DNA of 64,000 nt, from assembly GCA_004794655.1 (NCBI GenBank), contig SMMW01000617.1, positions 15,975,501-16,039,500 of the forward strand, read 5' to 3'. A program made the position numbers and the translations under genes. The notes under the pieces were generated by a model. That model was not told the DNA's origin and ran no database searches. It worked only from the letters and a program-made list of their open reading frames with translations. Every line of letters begins with the position of its first letter. Position 1 is the first letter of the stretch. This document shows, one piece after another, positions 51,865 to 63,849 of the stretch. Source of the DNA: Marisa cornuarietis (lineage: Eukaryota > Mollusca > Gastropoda > Architaenioglossa > Ampullariidae).

Positions 51865-52635
51865 GATCGGTCATCGGTCACTCAGTAGGTCGGTGGAGAG
51901 ACTGATCGTCGGAAGAACAAATAATATTGACTGGTTTTCAGGAGGCGTTGCACTAGCTTGGCAAAACACTGAGGCAAGAAAAAAATGTGACGGCTACATA
52001 TTTTCTAAATATTTTTAAATATTTCTTTCAAGTATTACACTGGCAAACCAAATGTGACATAGTGATACACACTGGCCCACCAAATGGCAAATTCGACTTT
52101 TTATCCTGTAAGGGGGTAAGGGGTACATTTGCTTTGTTTTGTTTTTATTATTAGATTAGCTACCTGCTGCTAGGTTGTAAATGGTTACAGCTGCCTAGTT
52201 GAATGGCGGTCATGTACTTGTGACACGATCATTTGAAAACTAACAAGCTGAATGTTTAAAGGATTAACTGTCTTACTGTCTCACTATTTTTGTTTTTATT
52301 ACATTTAGTCAACCCATGCGCAGTCAGCTTTTTTCCGCTATTCGCTCTGTTGCTTCATTCCATGGATGATTTGAAGCAACAGACCAGGTAGACTACAGAC
52401 CAACTGGCTCCAAATTTTCCCTTAGTTAAGGCTCTCTTGAGACTGTTAGAGCTTATTTATAAACCGCACGTGGTCCTTCCTTGTCATCTAACTGGATATA
52501 GTTTATGGACGTGCTGATGAGTCTACCCAGCAGGTAATACACTGGGGGGACCCCGCCCTAACCGTTCTTCTTAAGTGGCTAATGTCAGGAACCTTAACAG
52601 AGAAAAGACAGCCAGCGCTTTGTGGCATAGTACTG

Positions 52636-52636
<1 letters not shown>

Positions 52637-52705
<69 letters not shown>

Positions 52706-52725
52706 ATGCATGTGTGTGTGTGTGT
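52637..52725. repeat. (TG)n microsatellite with CATGCATG interruption
   Basis: About 34 TG units, then CATGCA, then a further eight. Confidence 0.95.
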
Positions 52726-53524
52726 TGGCAGCGAGGTGGGGGTGGAGGATGAAGGGGAGTTTGCGGTCACAGAAACCCCCCGGCTTTGGCGTCTTCTTAT
52801 ATAACAACAAAAATAAAACAAAATCATAAATAAAAAGAAAATAAATGAAAAATTGCATGCGCGACAACTGCTGAGCTTAAAGGACTCAGAGCCACGAACA
52901 CAAGCTTACCCAGGGGGGCAGGCGTGTCATTTTCACTCTCGCCTCCCCAGCTACCTTACCCTCACCTCCCTCATCCCCCGCAGGTGTGACACTAATCTCC
53001 CTTCACCTCCCCAGGACGAGGATAGGGAACTGAGGAGAGAGAGAGCGAGAACAGTTCTTAAGCTATGAAAATATTTCAGAAAGAGGTGGACACTAGCGTA
53101 CATGCATACGTGTATAATATAGATGTTATTACACGCACCACTGCACCCTTGCAAAAACGCATGGACCTATGCACTCCTAAGCGCGCAAAGAGAGTCACCA
53201 GTCTGCTCAGCAGGGCCTAACATGTTTATCATACAGGATTTAAAAGACAAATTTTACAGGAGTTCTGGATTGATGTGACAAATGTACGAATTAAGCAATC
53301 CTCCCCGTGGCGGTCTCCGATTTATTACTTCGCCTCCATTTCAAAGGGAAAAGAAAAGAAAAAGATTAAACGTTTTAAAAATGTCACGCGGTGCTAGGGT
53401 GACCTATCGACCTCCCTAATCACGTGGTTCGCTTTCGCTACTTGCTGCAAATTGCTTATAGTTGAAAGTGCCGAATGTAATATCATGGCCATGCAGCATG
53501 TGGCACTTCTCAAGAACAGGAAAT

Positions 53525-54370
53525 CTACAATTGTGCCAAGACCATCGCACTATTAATTAGCCACCCTGCAAAAAATATTGAGCATCATACCAAACAGACC
53601 GAAACAACCAGCAGAAAACATCATTGAAGAAGAACAGGAATGTCTCAGAGAAGCACTAACGAGATCTTCAACCTCAAAATATAACTGAGAAGTTTCTCAT
53701 GGACTCAGTGGCGTAGGAAGATGCTCGGCTTTGGGGGGGGGGGGGCAAACTCCATGCTGACAATGAATAACGTTCACATTCTTGCCTTTCCAGCATCTTT
53801 TTTTGTGGGGCGGCTGCCCCCTTTGCTCCTCTGGTTCCTACACCACTGCATGGACTTCAAGATGGTATTTGACAGAGTGTGCCCTGCAGAACTATTGGCA
53901 GCACCAAACCAAAGTCTTAGACCATCCACATGACATGACCACCAGTCCAGTCCTCTTCAATCGCAGCATAGGCGAGTGGTTCATAAAATCATTTTAACAA
54001 GGTTTTTAACTTTGCCCTTCGTTGTTCAATAATATACTCCGGGAAAGAATCGTGAGGGATATTTTAAAAGAACTGGAGGGCTATCAGCCTTGACAACAGG
54101 GGAATCTGGAGCTTGCGGGGTGGTCATGGCATGGATGGGTTAGCTGGCCTTGAGCAGCAGTCTGCTGATCTTGTTGAGTGTCTTGAGAAAGCATGGTAGC
54201 ATCTCCACGAAGTGTGCACATCAGTGTGGAAAAGACCATCTGATGACAAAAGTCATTAACGTTTTCAGCATGGACACAGAATTCAGGGGCATAGAAAACA
54301 TTAAAAAAGCGAGGATAGAGAAAACCAGTAAATTAGAATACCGCCACCTGCATTTCAATACAGCCTGCTG
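53525..54370 (+). pseudogene. LINE reverse-transcriptase relic split by a hAT MITE
   Basis: From 53525 three shifted frames give RTIALLISHPAK, a KHH/EEEQ region and IFNLKI (53665), typical of the block before the first catalytic motif of non-LTR reverse transcriptases. After the MITE, MDFKMVFDRV (53849 onward) matches the FIDFKKAFDRV motif carrying the first catalytic Asp. VLFNRSIGEWF follows at about 53950, then LFN/ERI and tail fragments. Many stops and frameshifts. The family resembles the jockey/RTE-like elements common in invertebrates. Confidence 0.7.
53706..53848. mobile_element. hAT-type MITE, 143 bp, with perfect 8-bp target duplication
   Basis: Terminal inverted repeats are CAGTGGCGTAGGAA on the left and the complement of CAGTGGTGTAGGAA on the right. 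Both flanks are CATGGACT (53698-53705 and 53849-53856). The 8-bp duplication and CAGTG termini are hallmarks of the hAT superfamily. It sits inside the LINE relic, and removing it restores continuity of the reverse-transcriptase motif. Too short to encode a transposase. Confidence 0.85.
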
Positions 54371-54388
54371 CTCTTATACCTACCATCG

Positions 54389-54390
<2 letters not shown>

Positions 54391-54463
<73 letters not shown>
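54391..54463. repeat. (AC)n microsatellite
   Basis: About 36 AC units, directly after the LINE relic. Confidence 0.95.
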
Positions 54464-54466
<3 letters not shown>

Positions 54467-54900
54467 CCCAACACTCGCATTACAGAGTCAGCACGTGATC
54501 AACGGAGAATATACTACAGTTTTCGTAGAAGGAGATGAATATGTCCCACGCGTCCCGGCTTAACCCCATTGCTCCCTGCTTGAGAATTTTCTTGACATCT
54601 GATCTTGAAAAAAGTTCGCTGTGAACTGCCTTTATCACTGACTACAGCTGCACCTATGAAATAGTGTTAAGGCCTTTTCGTGAGTGATATATGAATCATT
54701 TCACAGCCGGGGGCAGCAAGTCTCCATGGCGTCTGCCATTTTCAGCCACATAATAATCATAATTTGAGCTTTCACAGCGCGATGCCCCAGCCAAAAGGCC
54801 GGTTCACTTTGCTTTACAAAATAAATAAAAATCATTTTCTTAAAAAAATTAAAACTACCATTTATCAATCTCCGAATGCAGACGAAAAAAGTGTAGTATC

Positions 54901-54903
<3 letters not shown>

Positions 54904-54946
<43 letters not shown>
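54904..54946. repeat. (AC)n microsatellite
   Basis: About 21 AC units. Confidence 0.95.
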
Positions 54947-54947
<1 letters not shown>

Positions 54948-55295
54948 CTGCAATTGCCATATAGAAACGGTAGCACGTGATGAACGTACAATCGACTGCC
55001 TGTCAACTTAGCGGATATTTTGTAGTTTCCCGTAAAAGGAGACGAAGATGTCAGGGTGACCAAATTGCACTCTAACACATTAAAAAAAAAGGCAGTTTCG
55101 TAAAGATCTAGGCATTAATCACGGTCCGACGATCTGTGAGGTAATGCCTGACTGCATGCTATTGACGACGAAGGGCAGAAACTTTTTCAGTTTCCTTTTT
55201 GTTGACTCAGATTTCCACTTTCAAGAACAGTATGCAGCTGTCAAGCAAAAATGCTCACTCACTCATGTAAGAAAACACGTAGCTAGGTGCACGAG

Positions 55296-55298
<3 letters not shown>

Positions 55299-55351
<53 letters not shown>
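55299..55351. repeat. (AC)n microsatellite
   Basis: About 26 AC units, next to the truncated LINE 3' end. Confidence 0.95.
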
Positions 55352-55354
<3 letters not shown>

Positions 55355-55383
55355 CTGTAGGCATTAGCCACGATCATATGTTG

Positions 55384-55625
55384 TTCTCGTTTGCCTATTT
55401 ATTTTTCCCACTAGGAGGACAGCTGTCCAGATGAATTCAGCAGTTATCAGTAAAACGTCCACAGATTGGTGTCGAAGGACATCAGCGACGCCCAGGCTTC
55501 CGCCCTCAGTTCCTGGAGGAGTATATACACTCCTGTAGGATGTGTTCTGTGGTTTGATGTGCATCTCCACAGGAGCACATTGGTGATGACACCAGATGTA
55601 GCTTCCCCCACGATCATATAATATG
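55384..55625 (-). pseudogene. Second copy of the RNase H LINE 3' end, 5'-truncated
   Basis: The minus strand from about 55625 down aligns by eye with 42648-42860: CTGGTGTCATC, then SSPMCSCGDAHQTTEHILQE, a shared CTCCTCCAGGAACTGAGGG stretch, a CTCCTAGTG block and the same AAATAGGCAAACGAGAACAA end. Sequence upstream of 55625 no longer matches, so the copy is 5'-truncated, as is usual for LINE insertions. Confidence 0.65.
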
Positions 55626-55904
55626 CAAGGCGCTGACACATGTCTTTAATTACTAGACACGAAATACCAAAGCAGCAGAAAATGCACAAGTACCAACATA
55701 CCAATAATGCATCAACAAGACAGATTTGCAAGCTATTGACATCACCAAGTTTCGGTAAGAAAAAAAAAGGAAGATGGTGGCGACTAACTGCATTTGAAGA
55801 AGTCATTTGTGTGTGCGCTCCGAGCGACAACTCAGTTCACAGCTTACGAAAGAGCGGTTCCATATCACCATGGCGCAGTGACCTAACCCCCCCCGCACCC
55901 CACC

Positions 55905-56075
55905 CCCCACCTTCAGCCGATATGGGGTGGGGGATGTAAGCAGCGAAGGAGAAGCGGCGAGTTCCACCCTAATAAAAGGCCTGAGTAAAAAGCGCTCTAT
56001 AACACTTTTTTTCTCAAAGCTCAAAAGGAAAGAGGCCGCCCTGACCAACTTTTACAAAGGTAAAGATCACCCCTC
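55905..56075 (+). repeat. Partial, diverged SINE copy
   Basis: GGGGGATGTAAGCAGCGAAGG, CCACCCTAATAAAAGG, CTCTATAACAC and CTTTTACAAAGGTAAAG parallel the SINE body and tail at 13.6 kb, with many changes. Confidence 0.45.
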
Positions 56076-56774
56076 GGGGGGGAGTGGGGGTGATTGAGAC
56101 ATCACGTGACCTGCTTTTTTGTGTGTGTGTGTGTGTGAAAGAGAGAGAGAGCGGTGCCCACATCATCTCTCTCTTGCTGGGTTGACTATGGAAAGTTCGC
56201 TGTGCAAAACCTGATGGCCATACCCATGTAGATTGTGGTCCACAGCTTGTTTTATTGTCCTGATGATGTCGAGAGCGGTGATGAGCTTTGTCTTTGTGCA
56301 GACCATCCCAAGACGGTCAGTCCGTCCCAGACATCGGAGTTGGCAACGCAGGCAACCGACGAGAAGCACGTGTCTGTCCCGTCATGCACTCGTCTGGGTC
56401 CCGTAATTTGGCTTAATACATAAAATGTAGCTTAATATATGATTCTCTTTACATAATTCTATGTTGATATAAAATAAAACTCCTATTATTTACCGAATTT
56501 CGAGTTCTGACTGAAATTATTTGTTATGTAAATTGATAAAAAAGATAATTGATGTGTTTTATTAACCGTAGCATGAAACTTTTTAAAAATTGTAATAAAG
56601 GTCGGGGTTGTAGCAGATTTTAACCGTAGTGTAAATGGTGTGAGTCTTCTGGGGTATCAGAAGGTACTATAGATATACTCATTTAGGTATTTCACTTTTT
56701 TTCTCTGCTACCTTGGCTTATTTGTTCTGGCTGAGAAGTGAGTTTTACGTGATCGGTTGCATGTATGAAGCGAG

Positions 56775-56961
56775 ATGGAATAATAATAATCATAATAATC
56801 ATAATTATAATAATATTTTTAATCACTTACATAGCGCACTTGCCCGTTTAACAGTGAGCTCAAACATTGTTACGAATGAAATGAGCGAGCGCGTGAGCGA
56901 GTGTGAATGACGTAAGTCTTGATGAATGACGTAAGTCTTGATGAATGACGCAAGCTTTGAC
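56775..56961 (-). repeat. (TTA)n-tailed repeat end plus 19-bp tandem repeat
   Basis: AATAATAATAATCATAATAA and ATTTTTAATCACTTACATAG followed by CGC form, on the minus strand, a GCGCTATGTAAG...(TTA)n tail. At 56905-56961 the unit GAATGACGTAAGTCTTGAT occurs three times in tandem. Confidence 0.5.
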
Positions 56962-57289
56962 GTTTGAAATGTTCGAGCAAGAGAGCGCATGCGTAACGTT
57001 TTAGTAAGCATTGAGTGAGTAAAAAGTAAGTTGGAAGAGGTATTGTAGGTGTGTGGCGCCGTTAATTTTTTTTTTTTAAGGTTGAAGCGGGCCTGTGTCG
57101 CCGCTAGTGTTGAGGTTTTAGGGCGTGCGTGTGTAGTTGTTTAGTATTATTCAGTCTGAAAATAGAAGAATTATTTATTGTTTGGACAACGAAGGCTTCT
57201 CCGTGTTTTCCTTGGAAGTTGACACCGGCAGATTTCCGAACTCAAACGAACGAGCCAGTAACGGTCAAACAACAAGATCAGTTATTTAA

Positions 57290-57570
57290 CAAACATAATA
57301 AACAAAAAATCAGAAAGAAGAGGTCAGCAGCCCATGTTAGTTTTCAAGCTCAAGGTGCGAAGATGCTCGAAAATTCAGATGCAAAATTCCCACCGGCGAA
57401 AGTTTGAGATAATGTACGCATCCATATACTAGATGTTGACAAGAATTCGCGGTGATCCAAGAAGCGTTCTTGCAATTGTCACGAACGTCGAGGGCGCTTT
57501 CTACAAACTAGGAACAGAACATGGTGTTCTCAAACAACTGGATTCCAGAAGTGAGCTTTCCATTCTGAAT
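57290..57570 (+). pseudogene. Fragment of a transposon-type integrase protein (KRBA2-like C-terminal region)
   Basis: The translated pieces KMLENSDAKFPPAKV, DNVRIHILDVDKN and RGDPRSVLAIVTNVEGAFYK with LGTEHGVLKQ match, by recall, the region after the integrase core in KRAB-A-domain-2-like proteins encoded by integrase-carrying transposons. There, a KFPP..VGDNVRI.. DVDRGRGD module precedes an LKQ-Y-R segment. A TGA at 57405-57407 and a frameshift near 57447 break it. The integrase catalytic core is not visible upstream. Confidence 0.5.
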
Positions 57571-57961
57571 GGAAACTGCTCATACTGGAACCCGTGGGTA
57601 GACAGGAGAAGTCACTACGAATCATCGTGTCTTCCCGATCATTGCCAGCCAGCCAAGAATGTTACAAAGTTGTGTATTTTTCCTAAAATTTGCTGTGTAT
57701 ATTAGGTCGCTTAGCAAAATGTAGATATTGCCAGTTATAAGTATACTGCTATATACTGGAAAAATAATAAACGATTACAATTAATGATAAATGCAAGGTG
57801 TCAGGCATTGTCGTCTACCCTGGGTGCTCGTGGTGGTTTTCGGCGGCCCTGGGTGTCAGTGAGAGGCGCAAGCTTTTATGATTTTGGTCACGAGACCCAG
57901 CACAACGCTCGAAGGGCGTCCTTCAGGGTACCTTGGAGGATGATCGACGCCGAGATGGAGG

Positions 57962-57998
57962 AAAACAAACAAACAAACAAACAAACAAACAAACAAAC
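57962..57998. repeat. (AAAC)n microsatellite
   Basis: Nine tandem AAAC units. Confidence 0.95.
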
Positions 57999-59703
57999 TG
58001 GGTGGCAAATGAAAAGGAATCGATTGTAGTTGCACCATGCGGGACTCGCTTCCTTTCTCTCAAGATGGGCCAAAGTAGCAAAACTTCAACTGCGTTTTTC
58101 CAGCTCCCTCCGGCCATCGCTGTCTGTTGCCTACAGATTCCCCCCTCTGTGTTTAGCTGTCTCTTAAGGTGTCCTCTTAAATTACTGCAATGCCCCATGG
58201 TAGAGGTACGTTGCAATATGCTCTACCTAGCAGATTTTAAAAACATATCTGTAGCTCAGTGTCTTGTTCTGGAGCAACATACACTAGTGAAACAGCCTAC
58301 GACCTTCCCGTAGACGAATATTCTGCCAAATTTGTTAAGGACTGGATAAACAGTGAATTGTTGCTTAATTCACAGCAAGAAACACAGAGAGAGGGGATGC
58401 GGGGGGACGAGAGATCGCTACAAGAGATACAATGCTTTAGAAGTAGATATATCAGAAATTTACAATTTACATAGCTTTTTTGTTTAAAGAGATGAGTAAC
58501 TATTCAATAGAATATTTTACTATCTAGATTTTTTATGCATATATACCGAAAGATAAGGTTGCTGATATCTATATATTGTATAAAGAGAGAATGAGAGAGA
58601 TGTTTAGGGCATTGGATATAAAGGTAGAGGTAGTGGAACAAATTCTTCAAATGTTTTGAGAGTTGTGTAAATGATTTGACAAATGTTTTGGGCCCTAAGT
58701 ACGCACCTCACAAACTGCAAGCTCAGCAAACTGCTTTGATATGATTAATATCGGCCTCTGCAACATCCGTGTGTACTAAAAGCGGTACTCAGAACTTATG
58801 TACCAACTCTCAACTTTGAATCGTGAGTAGTGTTAATGGTGTGCCAATAAAAAAAAGAAATGGTGACAGCACGGCCCACATTTCATTCACATTCATGCAA
58901 GAAATGCCAACATGCGTCGTTCTTCCTGCTTTTTAATTTTCTTCTTTGCGGAGGGTTGAATGCGAACTCTGGGAGCACATGTAACCTAGACGCTGCTTTG
59001 ATTGACGGTTGTTCACCCGGGTCATGGACCATCCAGCCCTGTCACAGTAAAGTAATCGGAAGACGAAGTTTTGAGAGCGTGACGGAGTCCACAAATGCGT
59101 GCGCAAATAAACTCTATGCGACCGTATTTTCGCGCACATTCACGTAGCCGCGCTTATATGTTACTCTACAGAAGCGATGTCAGCTCAGTTCAGTCTCTTT
59201 CCCTGAAAGAAAAAGCCATCTCCTCCCTCCTAACCAGAGCTGAGAGAGAGAGAGCGCGCAAGTTTCGGAAGAACGTCTAACTTTATGGAAGGTGAGCTGC
59301 TGATGTCACTCCCTTTGACCGCCGGCGCCATTATTCTTTAATATATGTGACAGCAGCTGGAATGCTCTTTAGACAGCATAACCCCTCGTTAACGCTAAAA
59401 TGCACTGTCCTTGAACACTCTTGTTTTCACTGACGAAGTCTTGGTATTCTGAAAATTTGTAAAAGGAAATAAAATGCCGCAAGTCTGAAGCCTGCAAGCG
59501 TAAATGTAACGTCCATCGTCCATTTTCTTGACGTAAATATTACAAATTATACTAACGTTTCATTGACCTTATCCTTGACTCCATCTGACGGTGAAAGTAA
59601 ATAATATTTGTTATTCTGTAAATGAATATAAAAGACTATAAAATAGCCATGCAAAATAACAATGGTTGCATGAAAAGAATGTTTTATACATAAAAAAGAT
59701 TTC

Positions 59704-59705
<2 letters not shown>

Positions 59706-59773
<68 letters not shown>
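59706..59773. repeat. (GT)n microsatellite
   Basis: About 34 GT units. Confidence 0.95.
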
Positions 59774-59777
<4 letters not shown>

Positions 59778-61402
59778 GAACAAACTTTGCCTTGTGTCTA
59801 CGTTAAGCTCATGTTTTTTTTTACATTAATGTTATTTTAAAGGGTTTCAAATGAGAGAGAAACGGGAGATACAGTAAGAGAGAGAGAAAGAGAAAAGGGG
59901 AGAGAAAGAGTAAGAGAGAGTCGCAGCCTGGAGCACTGCAAAGTTTTTCTCGCCCTAAAAACTGTCTACAGCAGCTTCCCCGCTGCCCTTTGATCTGGTC
60001 TGCAAGCGCACTGACAGCTCTAGAATGTTCTAGCGCTTGGGCGTATGGCTGTGAGTGATGTTACTTTCATTGTCTAGAGTGCTCTGTGCATGAATGGTAA
60101 CTGTCAGTCTCTAGATTGTTTAATAAATGTTGTAGTTGACAATGACAATAATTTATTATCTCAGTAGAGAGAAATTTTGGTGTGATGATCACCATACCTT
60201 TTCCCAGTATAACGCAAAGGACAACACGGTACGAAAAGTACATCAAGGTACCAAATATATATATTATTCTGCTCTAGCACGCTCCCTTCATACACTACCT
60301 TAAATTGTAGCCTCCTCAACGCCTGTTCAAATGTGTACTAGAAATGGGTACAAAAATGATTTGTGATGTGCTTTCACCTTGAGAGCACGGTAACGCTGTC
60401 GTGATGGCAGTAGTTTATTTGGCTAACATATGCCTCTTATCCATGATAATATTTTTTGGTTTTCTCAACATCTCTACACTACACTTAGCTGTTCCTTTTT
60501 CATTCCACTTACTTTACCCCATAAATGTCCAAGAAATTCTTTTCCTGTCACCCAGACTTTTAAGCCACGGAATATTTCAGAACAGAATCTAACAAACAAC
60601 GACATAAAGCCTGCAAAATGTCAAAATGTTTTACAAGTCTGCTGTCGTAGTCCAAGTAATACAAACATGTAAAAAAGATGGAAATAACCAAGGAGTGTTT
60701 TTGTCTGATTTTTGGAGTAAAGAGAAATATTGCTGTCATTACAGACGGGTTTTGCAACTGTTTGATTTGATTCTCATACACTTACGTGAAACTCCGATGT
60801 CCAGTTTCACAAAAGAAAAGGCGTATAGGTAATATGTGTTCTCATCCATCTTTAGTGTGACAAGACACTGTATGACGAGGTTGGTAACGGTCATCTGTAT
60901 TCATCTGCAGCTTTTCCTGGCTGTCAGCCACTACAAGTCTTTTTTCTTCACGAATGGACCACGTGAGAGACTAACTGGTGATGAAGATGACAGCACCCAC
61001 AACTGTCCTGACGAAGAACTAGCTGTCAGTTCTTGGCATTCGTGTGTAGGATATTTTATTTTAATGATATTTCAAGTTTGAAATAAATTAACTGCTGACC
61101 CTTGCCAGAAAATGGCCTCGTTATATACAATTCATTTTGCTGCTATTTTATTTCTGTGCTGTAACTGCTCTTATCATACACAGAAGGATATACTTCCTAA
61201 AGGCTTTGCATGACATTCATGTAGAAATATTGCGACATCGTCACGTGGTCTGCTAGATGTGTCCACCTAACAACGACCACAGCAAAAATACTTTTGTTCA
61301 AAGTCGTGTAGCATCGTACTTGTTATATTTGTGGGGGAGGGGAAGGAAGAGGGAAATAATGAGGAGCGGGTAGAAAACGAGAAATTTTGCAACAACAGAC
61401 AT

Positions 61403-61406
<4 letters not shown>

Positions 61407-61466
<60 letters not shown>

Positions 61467-61497
61467 TGTATGTGTGTGTGTGTGTGAATGTGAGAGA
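61407..61497. repeat. (GT)n/(GA)n compound microsatellite
   Basis: About 23 GT units, then GAGAGAGAGAGA, then further GT and GA runs. Confidence 0.9.
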
Positions 61498-62344
61498 GAG
61501 TGAATGAGAGAAAGAATTTTAGTGTCCGTATATGTGTTCGAGAGAAAGTGTGAGAGAGCGTGAGTGTGTGCCGGCGTCAGTTCAACCTTCTTTTGGGTTC
61601 GGGAACACGGGACTTCCACTGATTAGGTTTGCTCTCTATCGTTTCCGCCCCTGTATGCCGAGTTACTGTTTGTGGATATGCTGCTTTGAATGATTATGTA
61701 TGGTCTGTCAAAGCACCTCCTTCCGCACGCCCACACCCCCCAACCCCTGTAAGTTTGTGACCAGCAGAACGCCATTAGGAAGTATACTTTTCCCACAAGT
61801 GAGAGACTTGTATAAAAGCGACACACAGCAATAACAGATGAAATAATCCAACGACCAAGTCAAGATTCCTGTGATTAAATATTAGCTGACAATCTTGAAA
61901 AAATAATCACAGCGGAGGGGAATTTGAAAGAGAAAGAGTAAACGAGCGAGATGAAATTGGATCGGAAGACGGATAGACGAGAATTATGACATAAAAGATT
62001 TATTCGTCATTGGTTAAGCTCTACATTCGTGAAGTTGTTTGAAATACTTGAAAAAAACTTTTTTTAAAATTTATGTATTGATAAACTCCCTGCCACTTTT
62101 ATATACAATTCGACAGTATTTTTCTTAATGTCTCACCGCAACGAATAACGTATTAATTTATTTTTGCCTTGCCTTTATCGGAACTTAAAAGAAAGAAAGA
62201 GTGAAAGAAAACTGAAATCGCACTTGGAGGAGACGTAAAGGTACTCCAACAGGCTGACACAACAAACCTTCCATTAATTGTGGAAAAAATTGAAATTAGA
62301 AAAATCATGCAATGTCTGATGTTATATTCACATGGCAGATTAAT

Positions 62345-62393
62345 TAATTAATTTCCCGAAAAGGGATCAATAAAGGTGTTTTGTATTGTATTT
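62345..62393 (+). repeat. LINE-2-type 3' tail
   Basis: AATTTCCCGAAAAGGGATCA then ATAAAGGTG and TTTTGTATTGTATT: the same hairpin-plus-AATAAAG end as near 31.75 kb. Confidence 0.45.
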
Positions 62394-62879
62394 CATCGTT
62401 TATCAGCGTTTGTAAATTTACTGATCTCAGCGACGCACTATTGTAAGTCCCAAATCTAACATAAAATCGTATAGGTAGCTTGGAATTATTAAAAACGTTT
62501 TCTTTTGCTAATGAAAATATATAATTCTTCATGTTTTATGTTTTAGATTGACAGTTCCTCAACTTTGGACATGCCTGTCAGTGATAAGAAACAAAGAAAA
62601 TATAAGTTCTGTTGACACTCACGCTGATGATAGAAATCGAAATGCCTTTGCAGACACCGATGAAGTCCTTAAAGAGTGATGACTGCAAGAAATTAAAAAT
62701 TTTGATGAAAATGAATCAAAACTGTCATTACAGCACACCGCCGTTCTCACTGTGCAACGGGCTATTAGGCAGCAATTAAGCACCAATAAAAGAGAGATAA
62801 TTCTTGCTGGGGCTGAGACGAATTAAATTACCTCCCTTATTAATGGTCCTTTTCGCTGTGCCTTTGACAGACCTCTACA

Positions 62880-63420
62880 CGTTTTTTTTATGTTTTACTG
62901 CATTTTTTAAACTCCATGACGACGACGACGACGACGACGACGATGATGATGAAATTTGTAAAGCGCATTTCCTCGTGTGGATTCGAACTCAATGCGCTGT
63001 ACACGTTAGACTACAAAGGAACTGACAACCAAATATACAAGAAACATTTGCGTCAGCAAACAGATGACACCATTAAACAAAGTACAACAAAGTACAAAGG
63101 CTTCGAATGCAGACACAAAGATAAAGGAGAAGAGAATTCCAAACAGTGGAGCCTGAAAAAGTAAGACAAGACGGGCGGCGGTACGTTAATTATTATCATG
63201 AGCCCTTGATCGAAGTTATCGAGCAGGCAGTTACGGAGATCGACGAATATAGAGTTACAGTAGTCTATCTGGGACAACACAAACGTGGACATGAACGTTT
63301 TTTTTTTGTAGCAGAAACTGACAGGAAGGGTCAGACAGGACTAATCCAGCGAAGCTCAAGTAAAGGTGAATTTACAGACTGCGTTCATGTGAGATTCAAG
63401 ATATGCATGATAATGATGCG
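62880..63420. repeat. Dispersed repeat with (GAC)n/(GAT)n and AAAGCGCA tail
   Basis: A trinucleotide tract (62918-62951) is followed by ATTTGTAAAGCGCATTTCC. This is a reverse-strand version of the GCGCTTTACA tails seen in invertebrate SINEs and LINEs, then non-coding sequence to about 63.4 kb. Boundaries uncertain. Confidence 0.35.
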
Positions 63421-63849
63421 TCGATATTGTAACAACCAGAGTCTGTGTGTGTGTGTGTGTGAGACAGAGAGAGAGAGAGTGACGTTAGCTCGATAGAAAA
63501 CAAAGAACGGCACACATTTCAGTTTATTTTCAGACACAGCTGAAATTTTATCCTCATCCATTGTTAGTTTGTAGGTGAACATACAGGCATTAGCCGAGTC
63601 TGCTATATGTTGTGACGTATTGGTCCAGCCCTGCCCTAATGGCGTCGATTTTTTCCCGGAAAGTATTTGCAGCTATTCTACAAGAATTTGAGACACCCTG
63701 TATACTAGCCTAACATTTCACACACACACACACACCCCCCCCCAAATCCGAAACAAATCCCTGCATGCTTGACGTATTGTTCTATATAGTTACTCGTTTG
63801 TATTATATTGTGCACACTCACGTACCCACCCACCCACACACACACAATG

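Larger units (their letters stand above)
58000..62880. other. No gene recognised apart from the listed repeats
   Basis: AT-rich sequence with GA-rich simple repeats at about 59852-59923. ORFs here lack recognisable motifs. Confidence 0.4.

Noticed and set aside
43410..63582. Many ORFs rich in alternating Thr-His or Val-Cys
   Set aside because: Translations of (AC)n/(GT)n microsatellites.
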